A stretch of 64,000 nt of DNA from the NCBI RefSeq assembly GCF_021917145.1, contig NC_061068.1, forward strand, positions 9,551,724 through 9,615,723. Reading direction: 5' to 3'. This stretch comes from Hypomesus transpacificus (lineage: Eukaryota; Chordata; Actinopteri; Osmeriformes; Osmeridae). The notes below the pieces were generated by a model. The model did no database searches and had not been told where the DNA came from. It saw only the letters and a list, made by a program, of their open reading frames with translations. Numbering within the stretch: the stretch's first letter is position 1; each line of letters starts with the position of its first letter. The position numbers were made by a program, and so were the translations under genes. Below, piece by piece: positions 11,188 to 44,503 of the stretch.

Positions 11188-13773
11188 TTATTTCTTCTCT
11201 TTATTATTCTTTTCTTTCTCTTTCTCTGCCTTCTTTTTCTCCTTTTTCTTTTCATCCTTGATCTCTTTGTACTTCCACTTGGGCGGCTCCAGGTGGCCCT
11301 TGTGCCTCTTTTTCTTCTTCTCCTTCTTGGGTGTAGGCTCTCCAGACTTGCTGACCTTGATCTGAGGGATGCAGCCGGAGGGGAACACGCTGTTCCTGTG
11401 GGCCATGCTGCGGTGCATAAAGCTGTGTGCCACACCATTGGGGGCCAGAGACAGCATACTGCCTCTGCGCTGTGTGTCCACACAGCAGGCTGCAGTGATG
11501 GACTCGGCTGAGTGAAGGGAGGGTGTTATGCAGAAGATGGAGCTGGTGCTATGGCACACAGAGGTTTCCTCCAGCTCCTTCACTGTGTGCTTCTTCACCA
11601 GCTCTGGCACAGCCAGGCGCCTTTTACCTGCCATGGGGGGACTGGTGGGGCAGAGTGGGCGGCAGGCAGTGGCTACCAGGGGGCTGTACAGGCCTGTGGT
11701 CATACGCACCATGTGATCCAACACTCCGTTATCTTGGGGGTCTCTGGGAAAATTGAAGCCAAAGGTGGATTTGAGTCTCTGGGTGATCTTTTCACCTGCA
11801 CTCTTATTGGCCGTGGCTTTGGCCACCAGCACTTGGAGCTCAGGCCATTCGCAGACGTAGCTTTGGCAAAACTGCTCAGCTCTGGGCCGCAGGTTGAGAC
11901 GGCGGAGGCGGTGTAAGGTGTCAAAGCGCCCCGTCTTCAGGGCCCAGTCTCGGGCACATCTGCTCTTTGTAGAGTCGACTGCGTTTACGTCAGCACCTTT
12001 GACACATAGTAGAGGAAGGGAAGGTCTTTTCAGGTTGTTTCAATGTTACCTCAAAACTTAAAGGACAATGCAATTGCAATACATTAAATAACATAAATAT
12101 GAAAATGTTCTGTGATCTTTTGGGGGGCCTTATTGAATCTCAGTTTTGCTGGTCACAAGAAAAACAACACTAAGGAAGGATTTGGCTGAGATTTTGACTT
12201 TGACACGATCCAGTAGACATGATCTCATGACGATACCAAAATAGCCCTCCAACCAGCTTAATCCTCTGTCAGCCAGGATCTGCAGTCAAGTAAAAGATTA
12301 CTGAGACTTTGTTAAGGTGGGATGATGTCCTCCGAAATGATCCCTTAAACCTGTCTGGCGTCACTACTACACTCACCTACCTGAAGCTGAATTGCAAACT
12401 TAGAAATATACAGCATGGTATGACGATGTTGGCTACCAATACTGCCTCCTGACACTCACTCAGTAATCTTTGTTTCAAATTGTGTTCTGCAAACAGGAAT
12501 TATGTGGTTGGTACCAACTGGTTTTGTTAAACCACTTTCTACACCATTGATCTATACTTACTGTTGTTTCTCTATGTTTGATATTCCTCTTAATCTTCTC
12601 AGTCTTCTCTCCAACTGTCTTACTCTTGAGAAAACATCACCCTGTCTGTCCTGTGAGGTTGGCAGCAAACCGTGTTTATAACCACTATTGGCTTAATCTT
12701 CCTATCCAACTTGACTCTTGATCCATTCAACTCAATAACTGGTGGCGAACTGTTGTACTTATCGTATGTTATCTAATAAATCACATGTGTACTACATGTC
12801 TCATGTCACACTGAGAGAGAACAGGGTAGCCAATAGCCAGTTTAGACATATTCAGTGCTCTGGTTTCCATCACATACGCCCAGTCTCTTTTAAACTCTTG
12901 TCACTATTGTTGTGTTACATTCAAACTGGTGTCTTTTCTACCTGCCATGATGAGGGCGGCTACAACGTCATTGCGGCCCTGCATAGCAGCTTTGATGAGG
13001 GCTGTGAACCCTCGACAGTCCTTGATCTCTGTGTCTGCTCCAGGGTAGTAGTTCAGGAGATAGTTGACTGTGCTGATGTGACCTGGCCAACAACAAAATA
13101 TGAGAAATGTAGACAAGTTGTCAGGAACAAAAGCACAGACAAAACAGGAATAAACCTTACACATTGTACCACCATACATATTGAGGGTTGAGCATAGCAC
13201 TGACCTGCTTGAGCAGCGATCATCAGTGCAGTGTTGCCATCATTGTCTTGGTGGTTGATGTCTATGAAGGGACAGTAATGAAGGCCGTGGACAATATCCA
13301 GGAAACCCTTGTAACATGCTATCATCAGACCGTTCTGTTGGGGACAATTTGTTTTTACTTAAATATGATATGTATGGACAGAGATTTTTTTTAATGTGGA
13401 ATACTTGATTAGTTCAGACCTCAGTGTAAAAACAATTATTTTATTGTGATTATTTCAACTGGAGGACTTTTGAACCCAAAGACTGGGGTCTGTCAGGAAA
13501 TCCTACCCAACCATTGATGTCTGTCTCCATGACTTCCTCCTTGGTGACTCCCCTCTCGAGAATGATCTTGAGAGCCTGGGGTTCGTTCCGAAAGCATGCT
13601 GCATATAACGTGGAGGCAGGACCCCCTTTCCCCTCGTCCCGCTGATAGTCAGGAAGCACTGAGTCATCAGAAAGTACACTTCCTGAGTCGGACTCACTGC
13701 CAGACAAAGACACCTCAGAGCCGTCCTCATCGGGACCGGTTCCTAGAAGGGGGTCCTCGGACGCGGAGGCCAT
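11188..13773 (-). CDS. ankrd33: Ankyrin repeat domain protein 33 (photoreceptor ankyrin protein, PANKY)
   Basis: Family role: photoreceptor-enriched ankyrin protein reported to restrain CRX-driven transcription. Minus-strand exons 13773-13507, 13334-13205, 13082-12942 and 11996-11188 join in frame to 448 residues (human is of similar size). The start ATG is at 13773 (MASASEDPLLGTGPDEDGSE). The acidic/serine-rich N-terminus (1-50) is followed by about four to five ankyrin repeats (52-205), recognisable as STLYAACFRNE, NGLMIACYKGF, DGNTALMIAAQAGH, GFTALIKAAMQGRNDVVAAL and the degenerate CARDWALKTGRFDTL. The last exon ends in a strongly lysine-rich tail (PTPKKEKKKKRHKG, then KEKEKNNKEKK, stop at 11188-11190). 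The intron 11997-12941 shows nothing notable. Adjacency to acvr1b agrees with the human 12q13 neighbourhood. A teleost paralogue (ankrd33 a/b copies) cannot be separated. Confidence 0.88.
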
Positions 13774-15194
13774 CTTCTGTCTCACAGAGACCCAGAAGGA
13801 GAGCGGAGGAGATGGACTTAAAGTGTCAGCCTACATCACCTCTAGCACGCTGAGGAAAGGTAACAGAATGGTAATGTATCTTCCAGGGCCCGGGGAGCTC
13901 ACATCGCTTCAGATAAACTAGACCAATAATGACTGACAACAGCACTTGTCAGATAACAGACTGCCGTTACATTCCTTAGACACCGTTAGTATCTGCATCT
14001 ACCTGGTTAGTGTTGTTCTTTTCTCCACTCACTCTACATGTTCTCCCAAATAACACTTCCCAAACAACACTTTGCAGAGTCAGCAAATGACCTGAGCTCA
14101 GGAAACTGCTCAGGAAACATCTAACAGCAGGTAGATGCAGAGTAGCTTCAGGCTCAGTCAGAAATGACCCAGGCTAATCTGTGTGTCATGGTGTTGGTGT
14201 GGCTGGGCTGGCTCCACATGCTGTTGGCTCCTAATGTTAAGTAACTGGATCAGCATTAAAAAGCCATGCTCAATGCAGCAGGGCTAAATCAGGTGAGGAC
14301 AGTACAGGAATAACCTGGGTTTGATGCTTTAGCTCTGGCTTCATGTACATGTCCTGGAGCCTAATGGATCTCAGACATGGTGGTTCCTCTTGCAAATCAA
14401 CATTACATGTTTCAACATACAACTGGATACTATTACATTTTGATAAATCACAAATTCATAATTATACTTTCTGATTTATGGTTGATGGCCCTGTTTCGCC
14501 TTGTTCGATATTGTCGCGCTCACATTCCTCAACTCAAGTATGTACTAAACACTACATGGAAATGAAACTAATCTATATCACGACTCAGAAACCAACTGTT
14601 TCCTGGAACCCAAACCAGTTGATTGATTTTCATAGGGGTCCATGAAGCAAACATCTCCAAAGCTTCCTAGTGTCAGTGACATGCTTAGGGATTTGCTTTA
14701 CCTTATATTTTTATATTAGGGGCTGAGGCAGAAAAGCTGTTTACAACATAAAGCTCAAAATGATGTGTGGGTTTAATGGACATGGTTTTATTTGAATAAA
14801 ATTTGTCTTAAAAAGGCCCTGTCTTTGGGTACAGTAATTTAACTCATTCACTTCAAGCAGAGAAAAAGTCTAAATTACTTTTGTGTGAAACACGATTTTC
14901 AGCAAATTGTAAGTAAAACCAAGGAAATGACTTACCATGAATTGAAATCCGACAGTCCCCTCCTACTCTTTAGATATCCAGGAGCACAGCCAGGTAGAGT
15001 ATGGAACAACACAGGAGCCTGCGGTAGCCAGATCCCACCTCTTCTTCTCTGTCCTCACAGTGTTAAGGTGAGCCTCAGTTTCCCATCCAGGGCAGCATTT
15101 GCTGATGTGCTGGCTATCTTCATTCCACAATCTGGCATCATGACATGACAATCAGAGGTGGAGCTTTAACCATTTGTCCATGTAGCTTACAGCA

Positions 15195-15382
<188 letters not shown>

Positions 15383-16682
15383 TCTTTCTCTCACTTTCTC
15401 CCCCTCGCTTTTTGCACTTTGAATCCATTACTATCCCTAAGCATCTACAGTATGTACTTATATGTCTGGAACTCTACCCAACCTGTGATCCTCTTTGTAT
15501 TTTGTGTAGTAAAGCTCTTCTTGACCACACAATGGTGCTGTTTCTGATACCCAGCTGACACTAACACCCACCCTCAGACTACCCAAAACTAGTGACTTCT
15601 AACAAAAGTAAATAGTAAAACTTACTAGTGAGACTCACAAGACTAACTATTACCAAGTCAAATCACAAGTCTGGCTAAAATGAGACATATGGCAGTTGTC
15701 TTTGAGTCTACCTGAGCTGTTCTGGGATTTTATCTTGGGAATGAGGGATTACTGTAATTAGGCGTCTTCCAACAACTATTCATTCAGAGATATGTTCTTT
15801 TTGTTTTCTGTTGCTGAAAATTATAGATCACTAGATTGCTAAATAGAAATTTATGGATAGGTTGTGGAGTAATGCTAGTTTTTGCAAGATTTAAGATTGA
15901 CGAAACTAGGTTATGGTTGTTTTTGTCGAGGTTTGTAAGTCTTGGTAAATCTTTGAGACATACACTGGGTCAAAAGCTAAATGTGTGTGTAAGGAGAATG
16001 TTGTTGCATTATGTTTTTTCTCTTTCCTCCCATTTGATAGATGGTGGAGATAAGGCAGTAGAACTATGCAGAAATTGGGGCAGAGGAGACATGAAGAGAA
16101 AATAGTAGGAGGAGGGTTGTAAAAATATAGGAGGAGTGTAGGAAGGTGAATATTTCCTTTATTCCCAACCAAAGTTGGTTTTGGGATGCAAGATCATGGA
16201 ACATGATGGAAATCCACAACACAACTGAACAAAAAACGATGAGGAACTTTTTACGGAAAGTCTCCGGTTTATTACACTTTCTTCTGTTGGGAAAAAGTAA
16301 ATTTTAGACTGAATGAGTGGATTATTTGTTTTTCACTGGGAGTGGACACAGTCAAAGTTTAAGGAGAGAGACGACTGCGCTTGTCAGAGAGCTTGTGGTA
16401 CTCTCTTGACCAGGACTGCCTGAAAACGGATCCCATTCCCACCTAGAAGGACCGCAGATCTGATCTCCAACTCTCCCCAGGGAAGTAAAGAAACTGCCAT
16501 TCTCCTCCTGAGGATTTTACTGTGCAGAGTGTGTGTGAGTACAGGTGAGAGAGGAAGCAGGGAGGTGATACTGATATAAACAGAATAGCAGGCGTTTCCA
16601 TCCTCCTGAGAAAGTGAAGTACAGAGGATCTAAAGAAAAAAGAAATATTCAAACAAAAGAAGGACAGACAGAGAGGTGCAAG

Positions 16683-37979
<21,297 letters not shown>

Positions 37980-38975
37980 TGACCTGAGATGGTCTTTAGC
38001 CTCATTTTGAGGGCAGGCTAAAATACCCCAGACTAGCCTCTACTTGTTGGCCAGGCAGCAAGTGGGAACAGGAATGAGCATGTCCTGAAACCACTATCAA
38101 TGTATCAATGTAACTACTGCATCAAAACAATATTACTATGGATTCTCTAGTGTGTTGAAAGATTTTATGTCTCTGCCAAAACATTCAATTTTCTACTATT
38201 TGAATTTATATCTGTGCTTAATTGCCATGCAGGTCCTGTATGATGTTAATTATAGACCATTTCTGATCTCAGTATAATGATGTTGACGGTGTGTGTAGTG
38301 TGTATCCTGTTTGTGGCTAGTTTTTACATCTGTGATGGAACAGACAAACAACTCTTCAACAACCAAGAAACATCAACCATGGATTCAGTCATGTGATTCT
38401 GTGAAATTCTAAAGACATTCTAGTGTATCTATTTGTTTGTTTTTAAACATATTTTTCACGTCATATAATTTCTTTGTTCAACGGGGGACCATATTAGTAT
38501 TTTCCAATGCAATTTGTCTGCTAGTGTCACTTTGTATTAGGAAGGCAGCAAAGATCTATTAGATACTGTATATTTACTGTTTCTGTTCTTATTGCTTATC
38601 ATTTACTATGGCCTCCTCATCACCAGGCTACCACGTAGCCTTCTTTCAAATGGAGGAATCTTAAATTACTCACAGTAGACCTGAGCTTGATTGAAAGGTT
38701 GAAATCTGTGAACGTTTTTTTCATGCGTTGTGCATGTGTGTGTACACCCTGCATAATGTTAATGGATGTTTTCCTTTTTTGTGCGTGCGTGCGTGTTGGG
38801 GGGGGGATTTTCTATTTTAACATTACCATTGTTCCAACGTTATCAGATAAAAACACACACAAACTCGCACAAAGCACACTTCAAAATCCCACGGGGAGAG
38901 GAAAAAGGCAATGTCATCATGAATGCACATAATCCACTGTCCGATCTTATCAATAAAGATGTGTCTGTATGATTT
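37980..38975 (+). other. arhgef25: arhgef25 3' untranslated region (inferred)
   Basis: Follows the TGA at 37977-37979. There is no further open frame. A canonical poly(A) signal lies at 38952-38957, placing the probable mRNA end near 38975. Confidence 0.5.
38952..38957 (+). terminator. Candidate poly(A) signal for arhgef25
   Basis: AATAAA on the sense strand about 970 bp after the stop codon. Canonical hexamer; usage not shown. Confidence 0.45.
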
Positions 38976-41598
38976 ATGAATGTTGTCCTTATGTGTTCCT
39001 CTTGGGTTCATGGTCACATGTACTCAAACTGGCAGGAGCTAGTCAGAGTAATACACCACACCTTTCTATAAATTAGACATTGTCAAAGTCATTCTGATAT
39101 CCCCGTGCACTCTCTTAGGAAGGAGGAGACAGCAGACAATAAGACCTCTTCAGCACTTATCAGAAAGTTTTTTGAATATAATAAACATTAATTTGTCCTT
39201 GGCCCTACTCAAATTTAGAATAATTTAGAGATTATTGTGGTTATGTAGCGCCCTCTACTGAGATAATGGATGAAGACCATGCTTTGACTTGGATTTGTTA
39301 AGATGTAAAAGAAATGCTTGAAATTATATCAATTTGTTTGGAGTTACCCAATTTGTATACACGCGCGCCCACAGCAGCCCCTCATGCTGGTTTTGGATTC
39401 TCAACATATAGTAATATAATAATGAAAGAACGAATGATACACCGATAAGGGTGCATGGTCTTTGGATGCAATCACACAAAATACACCAGGACCAAGCTGC
39501 AGACCTGGGGTGACAGGGCCTTGACTCAAGAGAATAACAAAGGGATAAAAAATGGGAAAATACTGTTATGAATGTATGATTTGACCTTGAACATAACATC
39601 ACCTTTGAGGACCTTCTGTGTTAAATCCAACTGTAAAATGGCTGAACAAACAGTAGTCTTACATCAATGCACTTACATAAATACAGTGTTTAAATAATTA
39701 CATTTGGCTACCAAACCTACCTATTTTCCAAATGGAAAAATAAATTATTATATAATTGGACATTCAAGTGGACTTTTAAATACTTTTTTTTTAATTATGT
39801 CAAAATGTTAAATAAAAAAGACAGATAACGCAGCAGGTTGTGAAGACAGGTCTTCTTTTGGACATTTGGAAGACTCATAAGGACTCATACCAGGTGGTTG
39901 ATAAAACCCCTCATCAACACACTAAGATTGGAAGTTAAAATCACCTCAACAAGAGTGGTCTAGGGGGTGAAGTTTGACTTAAATCGTTGCCCATAACTAC
40001 AAATCAGCACACTTATACAGTGTGACAAATTCTGTATGGATGAAAGTGAATTACTTGTGCAAATATCAGACTTCAATGTTTGCATCTTGAGTTAGGCTTA
40101 AGCCCCAGTATCACAATTCAGTGGGAGAAAAATAGTTCACATCATACATTAACTTCGCACAAAAGTGCGAGTTGTTACATGTACATTTACAACATAAAAA
40201 TCCTCTTGTGAATCTCTGGATGGTGAACCCATGTGATTGCTCATGACAATTGATGGATACAAACTGAGTAGTTAGAAATTAAGAAACATTATTCTGACAC
40301 AAGGGCTCTATCTAGAGGCCATGATACAAAAGAACAACACAAAATCAAGTTTTAGGCAAGCATATGGCCTTACCCTGGGTTTTGTTAGTTTGTTAGTACA
40401 AAATGCTTTGCAGCCTTGGTACTGGACTGTGTTACCTCAGTAAGTGTCATTCAAACCATTCCTTCCATGCTCTAATCACTCAGACTCTATGTCTTGCTAA
40501 GTCACCAAACTGTGTCATTCCCATCAATTCTGAGATTCTTTTTTTATTTTTACATGAATTTAAAGAAGAATTAGAGAGACATGCACTTTGGTCAACCAAC
40601 TCTTCTGGTAAGCAACATATAAAAATGCAATTCATCTCAGAAATCCATTCAAATGCGTGCACAGACAGAAACATTGCTCTTGGCATTGTTTTTAGTATAA
40701 AACTTGAAGGGATAAGCCCAAACAAACATTCAGACAGATGGACAGCAGATGACTAGGATAAACAGGGTTGTTCTAATATTAGGTTCCACACTGGTGCACC
40801 TCGGCCCTCCTCCTCAGATATGTGCCAGTCAGATGTAACACTGATGATTCTGGGAAAAATAGTTTGCAGAAAGGTAAATACATAAATTCAAAGTGTACCT
40901 TGACCCCATACCACCAGGAAAACTTTAGGATCTGCCGCCTAGTGAGAGTAGGAACCATTTGGAACCACACAGTCTTGAATGTGTTCTCCATGTGGTTTTG
41001 GATAAGGGTTCTTTTTAGGATTGTCTCATTGCTAAGAAGAGTCCTCCCTTTCCTAGTTGACTGTCCTGTAGCCTTTGCTATTAGCTCCAGCCTGGCCTTT
41101 ATTAGTGCCCCCAGCATAGTCTTTTGTATAGTGCAAGTGGAAGGGCAGAGTACACACCTACACGTGTCTGCTCTCCTCAACAACAAACAGCAACAAAACA
41201 GCAGTGTTGTTACTCATTTCCTTTTCCAAAGCATCTGTCCATAATGTCATCAAAACATTTTCAGATTTTCTTTGTTCTTGGCCTCAATAATAACTGTTCT
41301 TCTTAGAGACTTGAGGCATGAAACACAGGTATCCCCTCATGACCTTGAGTTTACAATCAAGAGTACACTTGGAGGAGTAATGCAGTACTGCAAACGACAG
41401 AAAATCATGATTCTTTTTGTATTACTACAGTATGACTCACAAGTGAGCTAATCAAGGCCATTATTGAGGGGAGGCATAAAAGCTGCTTGACCTAAATCTT
41501 ATCGGACAGGACACATGGGGAATGAGCTTCTTTGGCAACTCAGGAAGAGAAGGAACATACAGGAGGTAAAACAAGGATCAGGGGATGAGGAGGGAGAT
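38976..41598. other. Convergent intergenic region arhgef25 / b4galnt1
   Basis: Two genes end towards each other here, so it should hold the b4galnt1 3'UTR (minus strand, left of 41599). AT-rich; open frames at 40403-41244 show no recognisable family. The b4galnt1 poly(A) site was not fixed. No SLC26A10-like coding exon was seen. Confidence 0.55.
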
Positions 41599-44415
41599 TT
41601 AATTACGAGTCAAACACTGGAAACGGTTCTTAAAGAAGAGAAGACCGTTTTTAGTGTGAGTGGCATCTGAGGAGGCTGGGGGGTATCGGAACTTGGCATA
41701 CGTCTTGTCACTCTCTGATTGGCTAACCCAGGGAAGCTTGATCTTGGTGGCGTGGTTGACTATGACATCATCACAGGATCCAACATGAAGTGAGCCAAGG
41801 CCGTCAATGAAGAATTCTTTAAAATAACAAAACAGCAAGACTAGTTACTTGTCTATTTAGTCATACTTCAAACACAGTGAATTTTACAACTTTACTGTAT
41901 TGATGAATAGTACGCATATAGATGATAATATAATACCATAGTATCATATATTTCCAGACACATTCAGAAGTCTCCGATCACGAGACAGGAGTGGTGTTGT
42001 GTAGGGCTCTCACCTAGGTGGGCAACTCTGGTCAGGCGTGGGTCAAAGCCAACCTGCTGCACCTTGTCAGTGCGGGCCAGGAAGAAGTTGATGACACCGT
42101 CGGTGACAACACAGTTGGGGAAGCCCTGTATTGCATGGTGGAAGCCCCTCCGCATGTGCAAGCAGTCGCCCTCCTCCTCCCCCGGCTCTATGGAGATAGT
42201 CTGCCGGTAAGTGGCAGTGTAGCCTGTAGCCTCCCGTACAGCACCACCCACCTGAAACACACATGCACATGTGCACACAGAGCTTTAACAAATCCCACAG
42301 ATAACACTGTGATAACTCTTGAACTCTTGTACTCGCTGTGAAATATTTTACTGTTGATTGTTCTTCTACAGGTACAGTCTTGCACTTTTTGGGGTTCATG
42401 TTGTTTTAATTTGTAACTTGTTTAACTGCATGCTCTTACTGCATGGGTCTTCCCTTGGCACTTGTTTAGTTTTTCACAATGTATGCTTCATGTTTTGGCT
42501 GCTTGCAATGTTTGGGACTACCTCGTTGTTATGATCAGTGTTATGATGCTCTTTTGTAAAGCTCTTTCTTGGAAGTCGCTTTGGATAAAAGTGTCTGCTA
42601 AATGCATAAATGTAAATGTAAACACTGGATATGTGTCACAAAAGGATCACACTGTCAGAAACATCAGTCACTATCAATTAGTGATTTTGATTGTGTCCTG
42701 CAGAAGCTGGCTGCAGCCAATAAAAGCAGTAGCAATAATAAAGTCCCCCAAAAAGAGAACAACGATAGACAGGGGGAAACATTTCTCATTGAAAAATGGG
42801 GTGAAGAATGGGGTGAAGAATGGGGTGAAGAATGGGGTGATTCAAAGATCTGAGCATCTGCAGCTGTTGAACATACACTACCATCTGCACAACTGGAGTC
42901 CTCCTTAAGGACACAAGTGGTCCATTGTACTCCATCCTGAGAAGGCTCCACCCCCAGCCTTGCTTCTTTTATCCTTTCAGTGACATGCTCTTAGTTGCAT
43001 GCAAGTATTCACATCGTCTCTCGTCTCGTCATCTACCACTTATCCGGGGGTCGGGTCACGGGGGCGGCAACTTAAGCAGGGAGGCCCAGACTTCCCTCTA
43101 CCCGGCCACTTCCACCAGCTCTTCCTGGGGGACCCCGAGGCGTTCCCAGGCCAGCCGAGAGACAGTCCCTCCAGCATGTCCTGGGTCTTCCCCAGGGCCT
43201 CATCCCAGTGGGACGTGTCCAGAACACCTCACCAGGGAGGCGTCCAGGAGGCATCCTGATCAGATGCCCGAGCCACCTCAGCTGGCTCCTCTCGACGTGG
43301 AGGAGCAGCGGTTCTACTCTGAGCCCCTCCCAGATGACCGAGCTTCTCACCCTATCTCCAAGGGAGAGCCCGGACACCCTGCGGAGAAAGCTCATTTCGG
43401 CCGCTTGTATTCGCGATTTCGTTCTTTCGGTCACTACCCATAGTTGTGACCATAGGTGAGGGTAGGAACGTAGCTCGACTTGTAAATAGAGAGCTTCGCC
43501 TTTCGACTCAGCTCCTTCTTCACCATGATGGACCGATGCAACGCCTGCATCACTGCGGACGCGGCACCGATCCGCCTGTCGATCTCAAGCTCCATTCTTC
43601 CCTGACTCGTGAACAAGATCTCCTCCCCGACCCGGAGATGGCACTCCACCCTTTTCCGGTCGATAACCATGGCCTCAGATTTGGAGGTGCTGATTTGCAT
43701 CCCAGCCGCTTCACATTCGGTTGCGAACCGCTCCAGTGAGAGCTGAAGGTCGCGGCTCGATGAAGCCAACAGGACCACATCATCTGCAAAAAGCAGCGAC
43801 CCGATACTGATCCTGAACGCCTTTTCCAAATCCACAAAACGTGTAGACTGGTTGGGAGAACTTACATTTACCCTCCAGGACTCGGGGGAATCCTGTATTC
43901 ACATTCTTCAAGAAAAGGCTAAAGACGCACTTGTTCCGGGAGTACAACGGCACTTAGGAATGCTTGGCTGGACCTGATGTTAGTTTCCTACAGGTTCACA
44001 ATGACTCTTAGTGAGAGACTTGTTGCTCTTGTTGGCTAGTTATAACGGATTTAAACTTTTTGTACTTGCTGTGAAATAATTTACTGTTGGTTGTTCTTCT
44101 ACAGGTACTCTCTTGCACTTTTTGGGTTTCATGCTGCTTGATTGTACTTGCACTTTTTGAGTTTCATGTTATTTAATTTTTTACTTGTTTAACTGCATGC
44201 TCTTATGGTTCTTCCCTTTGGCACTTATTTGTTTTTTCACAATGTATGCTTCATATTTTGGCTGCTTGCAATGTTTGGGGCTACGTCGTTGTTATGATCA
44301 GTGACCTATGCTCTTTTGTAAATCTCTCTCTTGGAAAAGTGTTTGCTAAATGCATTAATGTAAATAAATACAATTCCTTTTATAAATAATTTGAACTGCC
44401 AGTGTAACTGTGTGT

Positions 44416-44503
<88 letters not shown>

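Noticed and set aside
11170..11511. Plus-strand hydrophobic Phe/Leu-rich frame
   Set aside because: Antisense of the lysine-rich tail of ankrd33.
40403..41244. 117-140-aa open frames between arhgef25 and b4galnt1 as an SLC26A10 remnant
   Set aside because: No sulfate-transporter or STAS motif and no exon structure visible.
42925..43443. 172-aa plus-strand open frame
   Set aside because: Antisense of the Rex3-like retrotransposon fragment.
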